This document shows positions 12,457 through 22,489 of a DNA stretch of 64,000 bases, in pieces. The DNA lies in the NCBI RefSeq assembly GCF_010389155.1, contig NC_057769.1, positions 15,872,735-15,936,734 on the forward strand. The letters run 5' to 3'. The stretch comes from Erigeron canadensis (Eukaryota; Streptophyta; Magnoliopsida; Asterales; Asteraceae). Made by a program: the position numbers and the translations under genes. The stretch's first letter is position 1. Each line of letters opens with the position of its first letter. The notes beneath the pieces were generated by a model. The model was given only the letters and a program-made list of their open reading frames with translations, was not told the DNA's origin and made no database searches.

Positions 12457-15400
12457 TTAGAAGTAGTTGCTTTTATAGAAATGTTTGAGAAAGTTGGATA
12501 AGTTCTCATCCTTGGTGGCCACATCTTGAACAAGCCCATGATTACCCACCACATACTGCCCAATAATATGATGTCGTTGCTTCGCATGCTCTGTAATGTT
12601 ACTCAACTCTTCCATTCCCTTGAACAGCAGCATATCGATAACCTGCGGCAATCATCAACTGACTTAAAGTTATGCATCCATTAAAGTAATAGAAGTAGAA
12701 GTAACTCCCAATACCGTCTTCCACGGGTTTTGGGTCCCAATACCGTCTTCGACGGTGTACGAGGGAGGTTGATATGTAGACAGCCTTACCCCTACGAAAG
12801 GTAGAGAGGCTGCTTCCAGGTTCTACCATAGGTAGAAAAAGACCTCTAGCCTTGCTGGGCATGAGGATCGAACCCATGACCTGTGTTTCCAGATACATGA
12901 GTTTTGATGTAGAATCATAAGCTCATTCTTGAAAATTGCATTTAGAGTTTTTGCTTAATCCATAAACAATGACTTTATTCAACACATAAAACAAAGAATA
13001 CTACACTATATTTATCTGTCCAATAACTTTTTCTAGACAATCTTCGAGTAATAAAACAAACAGGCTGAGAAATAGTGATTGATGCACGATCATAAGCAAA
13101 GATGATAATGAGATTGCCGTTGACGAAATATAATAATAATGATGAGATCAACATATAGGTATATACATAGATAGAACACACTAAGCAATTAAAATAGTCA
13201 TTTATACTATATTATAAAGCAGATTTTCCCTATATTTTCAACATTGAACTTGAAATTTTAAATACTGATTTTAAGTACTTTCCCAAAAATGCCCTCCTAT
13301 CTATTCTATATTTATCTAAAATAACTATAATACCCTTTCTGTCTCCTCAAATCTCAACAAATCATCTTTTTTCTCTCTCCTCCATAAATCATTTATTCCT
13401 CCAATTCATTCAAAATCTTTTATCTCAAAAACCGTACATCGATAAATTATAAAAGTTGTATAGGTGTTTTTAAAATTTTATGTTTTTTCATTAAAGATGT
13501 CATTCCATATACTTTCGATAGATTTTTAAATCCGAGGGCGGAGCCCGTACTGCTAAGGCATTTGACTATCATACTCTATGACATATCAACTCCTATAACC
13601 TATCATACTCTATGACCTAGGTATCACCTCACCATCTCACCGCCGCAACGCGCGGGTACTTGCTCTATACAAATTTAATGTGTTTATATATTAAAATGTC
13701 CACCTATGCATTTAACATAAACATTTGGAGTGCTCGGAACAAAACTTATCCAGCGTGATGACCACCCCCACGACATGTTTCAGCGTCTCAAAGCTTTCCA
13801 GCCTCGGCGTGGTGGCTGGCGTGGCCGCAGCATCATGGTTATTACCATGTGTTTGTGTGTTAAGTATTATTTCTCATTACTAAATAGAAGTGTGATGCAG
13901 TAAAAAGTGATTTTGGGCAGCACTGATGTTACAATTTTTCCAGAGTGATGAGTTTTTCTAGATGTGCTTGTTACCAACTTCAACTTATCACCACTCTAAT
14001 TCTATACCAGCTTACCACCGCCCTATATTGTGACAACTGATTATGTAATGCATAGTAGGATTATAAAGTTAAAGGAAGTTTTTTTTTCTCCTTCATTCTT
14101 GCTAGCTGTTTCTAGAATGTCACGACAGTTGCTTTTCAGAATTTTCTAAGCCTTACAATTGATATACAAGTAACATATAGACCTTTTAAAACTTAATTCA
14201 AAGCTGAATCACTTGGTTTACTTACTACTACACCCAGTCACAACTTTTTCTATAACATGTTCTAGGAAAGGACAGCACTGGAGTTCTTCAGATAAACTAA
14301 TCTGTTGGAGCTTAAATAACTTAGACCAAATATGGAAGGGGCCAACATATGTTTAAAAAATGCAAATCATCCCTAAACCCTAGTGATAAACCCCCTAAAC
14401 ACTGAAGCTCTACAACTTTGATAGTCACTTATTCAGCACATGACTTCAACCTGTTACAATTTTTTCAATTGATATAACCTTAACGATTAACAGCACCATA
14501 TATTCTCTTCCTTTTCATATCTTTTGCTTCGCCAAACTTTCTTAGTACTTCGTAAATAATACATAACCTAAGTATCTTGAATCCTTATGTAATAAATATA
14601 TATAACCTAATATAAAGCTTTTAGAAATTAGCTACAGACCTACAGTACACTTTTTCTCTCCGACCAGGTAACAGAAATGCAATTAAGAGAAATAAAATGC
14701 CCGATCATAAATTTTATGATCTTTTTTTGTGAAAGAAATATATTCACATCCAATATTTTTTCCTCGATGGGGGATTTGAACTCACAAGCTCTTATTTGTT
14801 TGGGAGACTCAATACCACTAGGCCATATGCCCTTCAGTTATATGATCTATCACTAGTCATGGTGCACTCATTACATATTTATCCTCCTGATCTACTAGTT
14901 GATATGCTGCAACACAACCTAATAAAGTTCTCATAAGTTGCCTTGAGTAAAGCTAAATTTGGCAAATGCATTGGGTATTATTTGCATTTGTAATCTTTTT
15001 GGGGATATCACAAGATGTTCAATAATAATGATTGTTTGCATAGTAAAGACATGTTAGGGAACAATGATAAGATGCAAGTTAAACATTATGAATGATTTAG
15101 GGAACACGAAAAACATGCAACTTTGACAAGGGTAATATGTGAGCTTATATATATATATATATATATTATATAGGGAAAAGTGAATATAAGGCTGTCTGGC
15201 ACCTAAGCATAGGTGTGGAGCCCCTCACATACTAACTTTTTAATAGTTTTTGTTTAGTGAATAAATACTTGGGTCCCCATGAATTTTATGGATTAAAAAA
15301 CAAATATGTGTGTGCTACGCACCTAAGCTTAGGTACCTAATAGCCTTATATTATCATCCTATATAGTATATATATATATATATATTGTCAAAAGTGTAAG

Positions 15401-18400
15401 TGGGTGGGAACACCTTAATCCCATGTACCACATTGGGAACACCACTTAGCACACCACCCAAAGCGCACAAAAGCGAAAAGCGCAAAAGCGGCGAGCTTTA
15501 CGTACGCAAGGAGCACACTTATGAAGAAATTTTATAAATTATTTATATAGTATTTATAACACATAAAATACCAAAACAACATCGGTAAGATACTCGTTTA
15601 AGTCCAGCTTTGATCAAATTTGGTATTTGAAAAGAAATTCTCAAAAGATTGTTGTTCTCGTTGAGGAAAAAGAAAGTAGAGATCAATCTTGTTGAGAAAG
15701 AAGAGGTAAGAAAAAAAAATACTTATTTCTATAAAAAAAATCCTCTTGTATACAAAAAGCTCACGCTTTTTAGTGTCTAGGCTCACAAAAAAGGCCCAAA
15801 AACGCGCACTTTCTGTACACCGTGCGCCTTGAGTACCAAAAAGCTCCAAAGCTTGCGCCTAGGTGTGCCAAGCGCTTAAGGCGCGCTTTTTAAAACCAAG
15901 CTGCCCAATGAATCACCATCCTCACACATGGATCACAAATATAGTTCTCTATTCGCCTTTGGCAAGTTTCAATAACCGGTATATTTTGTCAACCCCGTAT
16001 GTTTGTGGGAACATGTGGTCACATGGTGGTGGTACCATTGGGCTATTGCCACTTTGGTGAACTTCATATATATATATATACTGAGTGACAGGAATATGTA
16101 ACTTGCGACACATTTACAAGCCTCTAGACGCTTGCTTTATATATTTAATATACCCATAATATCTTATTGGATAAGTTCATAGCCATATGATATTATCACC
16201 AATAAAGATACGCATAATCTAATGATGAAAATTAACATTCCAGTTTGTAATTTAAGTTCTTAGGCAGTTACTGTTAAAACTAAATGTCATAATTATGTCA
16301 TAAGGTTATTATGTTAATTTTGGTTGGTAACGTTACATATTTACTTTAGTTATGTGACATATTATTTGTCATTTAGAAATTAAGAATTGGTCTTTTATGT
16401 TTGACCGAGTAATCAGGGAGTAGTGGAGCCTTATTAGGACTTTAGGATTAGTGGGTTATCTGTTATGTACGTTGTATTTTCAGTTTTCATGTAATCAGAA
16501 AACTTAAGTAAAACACTCTATTCAAGAGTGTGTAAGTTATAATTCTGATTCAACAATTGGTATCAGAGCCGGTGAGATTCAAGGCCGGTTTGAGAGTCGT
16601 TTTTAGAGAAAGAGTGCAGCCCTTGGCTGCAGGGTAAAACGCAGCAGCATCAAAGAAGTAGTAGGAGCCCAGTTTTGGTTGATGGAACTGTGATGAATTG
16701 ATCACAGGTTGAAAAGACCAGAAGATAGCGATCCGGAGGTGGCTCGTGTCAATCGTTGTAGCAACTGTAGTACCGAGACAGGGAGACTGGTGAATATCGT
16801 TGTGACTCATGGCTGTTAGTACACCATGAAAGTAAAGAAAAAGAGAAAGTGCTAGCGGGTGTTGAAGCACGATCAATGTAGAAGACCAGAAACCGATCGC
16901 AGATGTGGGAGGATTCCGATTGAAGAAAAAGGCCAAGAATCTGATCGTGGCATAACCTAACGTGGTTTAACGTTTAGTGTGGTGTCCCGTGTGAAGTTGC
17001 TCTTGTAGTTGTGATAGTTGGTGTCGAGGAAGTGTAGTGTCCCTCGAGTTGCATAAAGAAAAAGTCAGGCTTTGTGTGTGTTTTATGGTATCGTTGCTGC
17101 TTTTGTCATTTTACCAGCATGAATGAAACGCGGTTGTTGCCTGATGGTGTTTCTGTCGTGTAGTGTGTGACTGCCCGGAAAGGAAACCCGCATAGAAGAA
17201 TTAGACCCTGCGAAGAAGAGTACATTGATGTGTGCGCCTGAGGTTTGGCTGAAAAGCATCATCTCCATCGTAACTCTATAACCTCTCTTTGTGTTTGTGT
17301 GTTGTCATATTGCAGAGTGTTGGTTCCAACTGCAACAGCATACTTTTTGTGAAAATGAGATGGAAGTCAAAGAGAGATGTAGTAAGTTAAATGTTGGATC
17401 TATATTTTATGTTGCAAGAGAGTGAGAAACAGTTCACGTAGGTACTATTCTCTGGTGTATGTGGAGATAAAGTAATAGACTTTACAAGAAAAGTGAAAGT
17501 AACCATGTGGAGGTGCAACCAATATGGTGATGGTACAAGAACTTAAATGGACCATTACTAACAATTTTTTGTAAAGTTTTATTTTTAATTGTGCAGATTT
17601 TCAACAAGTTAGAATCATCCAATATTAATGCACAAGCTTCAACGTATGAATGAAACTCCCGCAAGTTAGAAGAAATATTTACCTGTATGTGATTTTGTAT
17701 CACCGTGGAGTACGAAAAACAGCACAGAATAGACGAAGACAACGTGCCTGTTCAGGTCTGGTGTTGTCGTGGAAGATACGACATGTACCATTCAAGATGA
17801 CGGGGTTTACCACTTGACGGTGACGAACAAAGAAGGTTGTCTTGAGACTGTTTCAGGTTTGTTTTGTGGCTGTGTACGGGTTGTGTTTACAGCCCCGAGA
17901 AGCCTCTTTAAATGAGTCATTCAAAACAGAAGATGAAATGAACACCTGCAGTTGAGAATGTCACCGGGTTCGAAGTTCATATATGTGTTGTGTACTCCGT
18001 TTTGTGAAGATTGTTATTACTCCTCCGTGTATGATTGTGCATCACATTATTATCCGAATGTGTATCGGGATGGCTATGATCTCCGTGTGTCGGGGAGCTA
18101 TCATTGTTTGTCGGGATAGTCTAGTAGGTTGTTCGAAGGAAGGAAAACTCGTTCAAAAACGGTGATAAATGATCTGACAAGATCTTGGTAAACCGTTTGA
18201 AATATTCGGGTGTTGGAGTTTCCTTGTAGCTCGAGGATCACTTGAAGGACAGTTTGAGGGTCACTTGAAAGATTGTTTGAAAACCAGTGTGATTCAGCCA
18301 TATGTGAAAGACACTAAATGATGGGAGTGATAACCGTGGTATTTAGAGAGAGGTTTGAAAGAATCGGAGATTGGATGTCGAGAGGGAATGTTGAAATCGC

Positions 18401-21177
18401 CGAAGCATGTCAAGATCAAGAAAGTATGGATTATGACATTTAGAGAGGGTGTTAAAACTAAATGTCATAATTATGTCATAAGGTTATTATGTTAGTTTTG
18501 GTTGGCAACAGTTACATATTTACTTTAGTTATGTGACATATTATTTGTCATTTAGAAATTAAGAATTGGTCTTTTATGTTTGACCGAGTAATCAGGGAGT
18601 AGTGGAGCCTTATTAGGACTTTAGGATTAGTGGGTTATCTGTTATTTATGTACGTTGTATTTTCAGTTTTCATGTAATCAGAAAACTTAAGTAAAACACT
18701 CTATTCAAGAGTGTATAAGTTATAATTTTGATTCAACAGTTACGCCCCAAAAAGTGTTATTCCCACTCCATTGTAGTGCCTAAATCCACCATATTTACCA
18801 GCCATCCACAATTTGACATGCATCACCAGTCATAAGTGATATGAACAAAAACCACTAAGCAAATAAAGATTCACTAATAGTTCAGGCTAATCCATACGCA
18901 AAGATGTGAGCACACATCTGTATTTCATGATAGATGGTGCCATTTAAGTCCATTAAGTGATTACGTCACTGATGGAATGTTAAGAGATGCACAGATTGAC
19001 AAGAATGTAACTGTAAAGGAGATGATTCATAATGGTGAATGGACGTGGCCTGCAGATTGAGTGAAAGAGTTCCAGCATTGGGGATGCAAGCTGCACCAAA
19101 TCTGACTGATACGATGGTATGGTTGACTAATGCTGGAAATGAAGTAGATTTTTGAGTAGGATATGTGTGGAAAGACATTAGAGAAAACAATAATAGAGTT
19201 CATTGGGGTAAGATTTTGTGGTTTAGTCAATGCATTCCAAGTCATGCATTTATCTTATGGCTTGCCATGAAGGAAAGGTTACAAACACATGATAGAATGC
19301 TGAATTAGAATCATGCAGATTGCTATATGTGTACTTTATGTGGAAAGCAGAATGATTCATTGGAGCATCTTTTCTTTGGTTGTTATTACTCTGAATATAT
19401 TTGGAAGGAAATGAAAGAGCTTATGGAGGACCAAATGGCTCCCACAAAGTGGCAGGATGTTAAGGAATGGTTCTGCAAGAAGAGAATAACAATACTATAA
19501 AGAGTGTGGTTCAAAGATTATGCTTAGCAGCTTGTGTATATGTGATATGGAGGGAAAGAAATGCCAGGTTCTTTACTAAAACGCAAGTACCTAAAGAGAA
19601 GTTGCAAAAACAGATTGTGGATATTATCAAAAGCAGACTAGTGAGTTTGAAGTTTAAAGAAAGTAATGCTTATAGGGAATTAAAGAGGAGATGGAATTTC
19701 TAGCGGTGTCGGATGAGAAATTAATGGAGGGAAAGTAATGTTTTTAGATGTAATGTACATGGAATGCTTATATAGATGTGAATATATTAATAGGTGATAG
19801 TGACATAGTGTAGGTTTGGTGTATATATTGTAAAACTTGGAATTGTCCAAGTCTTTTCATTGATGAGTTGTAATATCTTTTTGAGGATGAATAAAAAAGA
19901 ATTTCAATTTTTTTATTTAAAAAAAAGAAAAGAAAAAGATAATTCATCAAATAGTCAACCCCATTCACTCTCTCAAAAGGCTACATGTATTTACAAAAAT
20001 AATAACCTTATTAGACAAAATTATATTTTAGCAATTGAAGAGAGGTTAACCATTAAGAATAGAATGCAGCTTTGGGGGTTAAGAACTAAGAAGTGAAGCG
20101 AAATGTGCCTTTGTAAGAATGGTATAGATCCTCATGATCATGTGTTCATTTGCTGCAATCTTGCTAGAAAAGTATGAGTGAAAAACATGGTAATGGGCAG
20201 ACTAGAGAGTGTTATTAGCAAAGTTTTGTCCCCAATAAGTAACTGGCAATATGTATGTGTCTTTTGCCTGCAAATAAATCTGTCTGGGGTTTCATCCAAT
20301 GCCTTTTATTTGTCAAGAAAGGAATTCTAAATTACTTATGGAGAGGGAGGTCTGCAGGTGCATTGGTGTATTAAGGAGAGTTTGGTAATAGCGTATGAAG
20401 GTTGCTGCTTTAGCACAAGAGAAATGTTGGAATGCCGCGGCTTAAGATTTAGGCAGGCTTCTGATATACAGTTTAAACGACTTGAAGTTTGATGGTGTTT
20501 ATATTGCGTTATAGAGTATAAATATAATAGAATCTCTTCACCTTAGGTATCATGTTTAAACTTGTTGTGAAGATATTATGTGGTAAATTGTAAAAGATAT
20601 AGTTTGGTTTCCATGTTATCTGAATCCCCAAAGCATGTTTTGGGAGCACCATTGATTTAGAGATGGGTATGCCCATTATAACTTCTGTCGATATTTTTTA
20701 CGCGCTTCAAAGGTTTATCAGGTCAAAATACTTTGTCGTGGAAGCAATCATTTTAAGTGATTCAAAAATTTATCAGGTCTTCCCCAAAACCCTATTAGAG
20801 CAACATGAATAATACAAAACCCACCCACATATAATAGTAATAATAATACCAAAGCTATTTACTTAAAAATGAATAAATTGATTGATTAAAATAATGATAA
20901 TAATAATAAAATAAAAAATAAAAGAGAACAGAAAAGGAAAGGAAAGATCTAGATAGAAAGATGATACCTTAGGGTTGGTGATATGGGCGTTCTTGCGGAT
21001 TTCAGCAGCAATAGTGGAACGAAGCTGAGAAGGGTTAGCGACGTCGTATAGGTTGTAAATTTCCATGATAGCAGGAATAGATCGGCATGCTGCTTTGAAG
21101 AAATCGAATGTTTTACTTCTTGCTTCTTGTAGATTCGCTGAATTTGGGGCTACTTTCACTCTCATTGCAAACGCCAT
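12457..21177 (-). CDS. NDUFA6: NADH dehydrogenase 1 alpha subcomplex subunit 6 (B14); exons 20968-21177 and 12457-12642
   Basis: This is an accessory subunit of mitochondrial complex I (LYR-motif family), which sits on the matrix arm. Exon 1 encodes 70 residues starting MAFAMRVKVAPNSANLQEAR and ending AHITNPK. Exon 2 encodes 61 residues starting VIDMLLFKGMEEL and ending in FYKSNYF and TAA. Together they give 131 residues, the usual plant length. The intron is phase 0: exon 1 ends AAG before GTATCATC, and exon 2 follows TTGCCGCAG. At the family LYR position the protein has FFK, as far as I can align it from memory. Both exons are open with no damage despite an 8.3-kb intron full of transposons, arguing for a working gene. 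The start is the only in-frame ATG before conserved sequence. No typical N-terminal targeting sequence is obvious. Confidence 0.88.
12680..12900 (-). mobile_element. SINE, 5'-truncated, beside the NDUFA6 splice acceptor
   Basis: The minus strand carries CATGGGTTCGATCCTCATG, holding a Pol III B-box (GGTTCGATCC). A body typical of a widespread plant SINE follows: GGTAGAACCTGGAAGCAGCC, then two GACGGTATTGGGA repeats and a T-rich end near 12690. No clear A-box is seen, so the head is cut. Exact ends are uncertain and no TSD was found. Confidence 0.6.
13203..13668 (+). mobile_element. Small non-autonomous Helitron-like element
   Basis: The left end TATACTATATTATAAAGC matches the usual plant Helitron start apart from the first bases. 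The right end has the GC-rich hairpin CCGCCGCAACGCGCGG followed about 10 bp later by CTCTAT, close to the CTRR terminus. No TSD is expected for this class. About 465 bp, AT-rich interior, no helicase. Confidence 0.55.
14723..14840 (-). mobile_element. tRNA-headed SINE with 8-bp TSD
   Basis: On the minus strand the head contains TGGCCTAGTGGT (A-box) and GTTCAAATCCC (B-box) about 35 bp apart. It ends in an A-rich tail (plus-strand T7 at 14722-14728). TATGATCT occurs directly on both sides (14715-14722 and 14841-14848), a convincing TSD. It lies in the NDUFA6 intron in the sense orientation of the gene. Confidence 0.8.
15168..15366. mobile_element. MITE with ~48-bp inverted ends
   Basis: The left end TATATAGGGAAAAGTGAATA, continuing through ATAAGGCTGTCTGGCACCTAAGC, is mirrored by the right end (minus strand TATATAGGATGATAATATAA, continuing to ACCTAAGCTTAGGTG). 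It sits inside a long TA microsatellite on both sides, compatible with insertion at TA. About 200 bp, no coding capacity. Confidence 0.65.
15455..15895. repeat. GCGC-rich segment, possible non-autonomous transposon
   Basis: GCGCACAAAAGCGAAAAGCG at the left and GCGCTTAAGGCGCGCTTTTT at the right bracket an AT-rich interior. Such AAGCGC / GCGCTT borders occur in plant non-autonomous elements. I could not find a convincing TIR pairing or TSD. Confidence 0.3.
16272..16555 (+). repeat. 5' LTR of the non-autonomous element
   Basis: 284 bp, TGTTAAAACT...TTCAACA, followed two bases later by the primer binding site. Confidence 0.9.
18450..18738 (+). repeat. 3' LTR of the non-autonomous element
   Basis: 289 bp, directly after a purine tract, followed by TSD GTTAC. 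Confidence 0.9.
18936..19703 (+). pseudogene. LINE remnant: zinc-binding RT tail (zf-RVT-like)
   Basis: Translation around 18936-19050 gives LSPLSDYVTDGMLRDAQID and then GEWTWPAD. At 19165-19420 it gives VHWGKILWFSQCIPSHAFIL, then CYMCTLCGKQNDSLEHLFFG. From 19500 it gives VIWRERNARFF. This is the ordered signature of the zinc-binding region after the reverse transcriptase in plant LINEs. At least three in-frame stops (after WPAD, at 19303 and near 19497) and frame changes show it is dead. It is 5'-truncated, as LINE copies usually are. An A-rich tract at about 19918-19940 may be its tail. Confidence 0.7.
20020..20520 (+). pseudogene. Second LINE remnant (zf-RVT-like)
   Basis: The frame near 20026-20095 reads LAIEERLTIKNRMQLWGLRT, then after a stop MCLCKNGIDPHDHVFICCN. 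This is the same zinc-binding pattern (C-x2-C, H-x-H, C) as in the neighbouring remnant but from a different copy. Multiple stops. The extent past 20270 is uncertain. Confidence 0.55.
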
Positions 21178-21227
21178 CTTCCTCCTTTTCTTTTTGTTAT
21201 ATCTTAAATTGTGAGTGTCAGATACTC

Positions 21228-21235
21228 TATATAAA
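21228..21235 (-). promoter_or_regulatory. Candidate TATA box of NDUFA6
   Basis: The minus strand reads CTTTATATAGAG about 50 bp before the ATG at 21177, which would leave a leader of about 20 bp. That is short but possible. The segment to 21430 is AT-rich with no other element recognised. Confidence 0.35.
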
Positions 21236-21589
21236 GAAAAAAGTGGAGGAGACCGAACAAGTCTGTTGGCTTAGTTAACTTTTCTTTTACCGTTTCAAAA
21301 ATGTCCTTTTAATCATTAAGCGGTTAAAATTATAAATATGGTGTTAAATTATAAATTTTATCTATGAAAGGGTATTAGTGTTAATTAGAAAATTTGTATA
21401 TATACCCCCATAACAACATTTGTAATAAGCTTTTCACATAAGGTCTAAGTGCGTCAGAATGCAGTCAACTAATCACCAAAAGTTATTGTATGTACGAACT
21501 CTAGGTCGGCTTTATTGTATCCAGGAAACTTGAAATTATGTTTATAGTGAACATAAAAAGGATGTGAAACCGGTTACTTCACATAAAAC

Positions 21590-21871
21590 TTGTTTATTTT
21601 CATATTTCCCTCACCATCGCCTGCCACTGTCACCCTACGCCGGAGCACCACACCACAACACCACCATCAGTTGTCATCACCTAAACCACCCTTGGAAACC
21701 CTAAACAAACTATGTTTCTTCTCTTTTCGATTTGGACTGCCGCGAAAGACCACCAGCAGCCACCGAACCACCACACATGCTACCACCACTTGGGTTACTG
21801 AATTTGGGACCAAAACAACAGAAAAGTCATGTGGGTGTGATTGTTGGAGTATTAAGTGGGTTTCGATTTAA
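21590..21871 (+). other. Possible captured host sequence inside the MULE
   Basis: An open stretch rich in P, T and H codons has a base composition unlike the surrounding DNA. It contains ACCCTAAAC-type words common in plant leaders. I do not recognise a protein, and the low complexity argues against a real CDS. Confidence 0.2.
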
Positions 21872-22008
21872 GAATAGATCTATAAAATATATATATATAT
21901 ATATATATATTATTTCAAGATCTGTATACATATATATTGATAGAGAAAAGAAAAAACATATAATAAAAGTACTGAAAACGGAGTGGAAAGGCCGTCGTCG
22001 ACGAAACC

Positions 22009-22023
22009 GGGGGGGGGGGGGGG
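22009..22023. repeat. Poly-G tract (G15)
   Basis: Uninterrupted G run inside the MULE. Confidence 0.9.
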
Positions 22024-22489
22024 CGTAAAGGTTGAAGCCGGCAGTAAGGAAAACGGAGTTCATTGCAAAAACGATTTTATCAAAAATTTGAAATTAGGTT
22101 TTGAAGCCTTAATTAATGCTAATACTGATTGTTCGGTTGCCATTGCGAGTAGAGATACCACGAATGATGGTCGGTAAAGAGTTGGGATGGATGGATTAAT
22201 TTCTTGTTGTCAAAGTTGGAATATGTTCATCATATGTCCAGGTGAGTTTTCAATTAATTTATTGTGTGCGTAAATTAATCCCAAAAAGTTATTGTGTGCA
22301 TGTCAAGTAAGCAGTCAATGGGTCAACGTGAAAGTGGTGACCGGCTAACTTCTTACCCAGTAAACTTTTGTTTACTTTGGGACTCTTGAACAAGTTTCCT
22401 GATTACAATAAAGCCGACCTAGAGTTCGTGCACACAATAACTTTTGGTGATTAGTTGACTGCATTCCGGCACACTTAGCCCTTTCACAT

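Larger units (their letters stand above)
16272..18738 (+). mobile_element. Complete non-autonomous LTR retrotransposon with TSD GTTAC
   Basis: LTRs of 284 bp (16272-16555) and 289 bp (18450-18738) start TGTTAAAACT and end TTCAACA. The target duplication GTTAC is at 16267-16271 and 18739-18743. The primer binding site TGGTATCAGAGCC (complement of initiator tRNA-Met) is at 16558-16570 and the polypurine tract TAGAGAGGG is at 18441-18449. By eye the LTRs differ by four substitutions and two indels (1 and 4 bp), so the insertion is recent. The 1.9-kb interior has no gag, protease, integrase or RT. It must have used enzymes from a related autonomous element, probably copia-type. Confidence 0.9.
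12643..20967 (-). other. Single intron of NDUFA6 (8325 bp), transposon-rich
   Basis: The boundaries are GT at 20967-20966 and AG at 12644-12643 on the minus strand. Recognised contents from the acceptor end are a SINE near 12680-12900, a Helitron-like piece, a SINE with TSD, a MITE, a complete non-autonomous LTR element, and LINE remnants. I recognise nothing in 13670-14710, 14850-15160 and 20530-20960 beyond simple AT-rich sequence. Confidence 0.8.
21440..22481. mobile_element. Mutator-like (MULE-type) non-autonomous element with ~90-bp TIRs
   Basis: Left (21440-21532) and right (22391-22481) ends are inverted copies sharing, for example, GAATGCAGTCAACTAATCAC and GAACTCTAGGTCGGCTTTAT with a few mismatches. 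TTTCACAT flanks both ends (21432-21439 and 22482-22489); the ninth base differs. Long TIRs with an 8-9 bp TSD fit Mutator-like elements. The interior holds C-rich host-like sequence (21600-21870), an AT microsatellite and a G15 run, but no transposase. It lies about 260 bp upstream of the NDUFA6 start codon. Confidence 0.75.

Noticed and set aside
12870..12890. tRNA-gene-like B-box
   Set aside because: No A-box or cloverleaf; it belongs to a SINE body.
16550..16936. 128-codon minus-strand open frame
   Set aside because: Lies across the LTR end and primer site of the non-autonomous element; no family resemblance.
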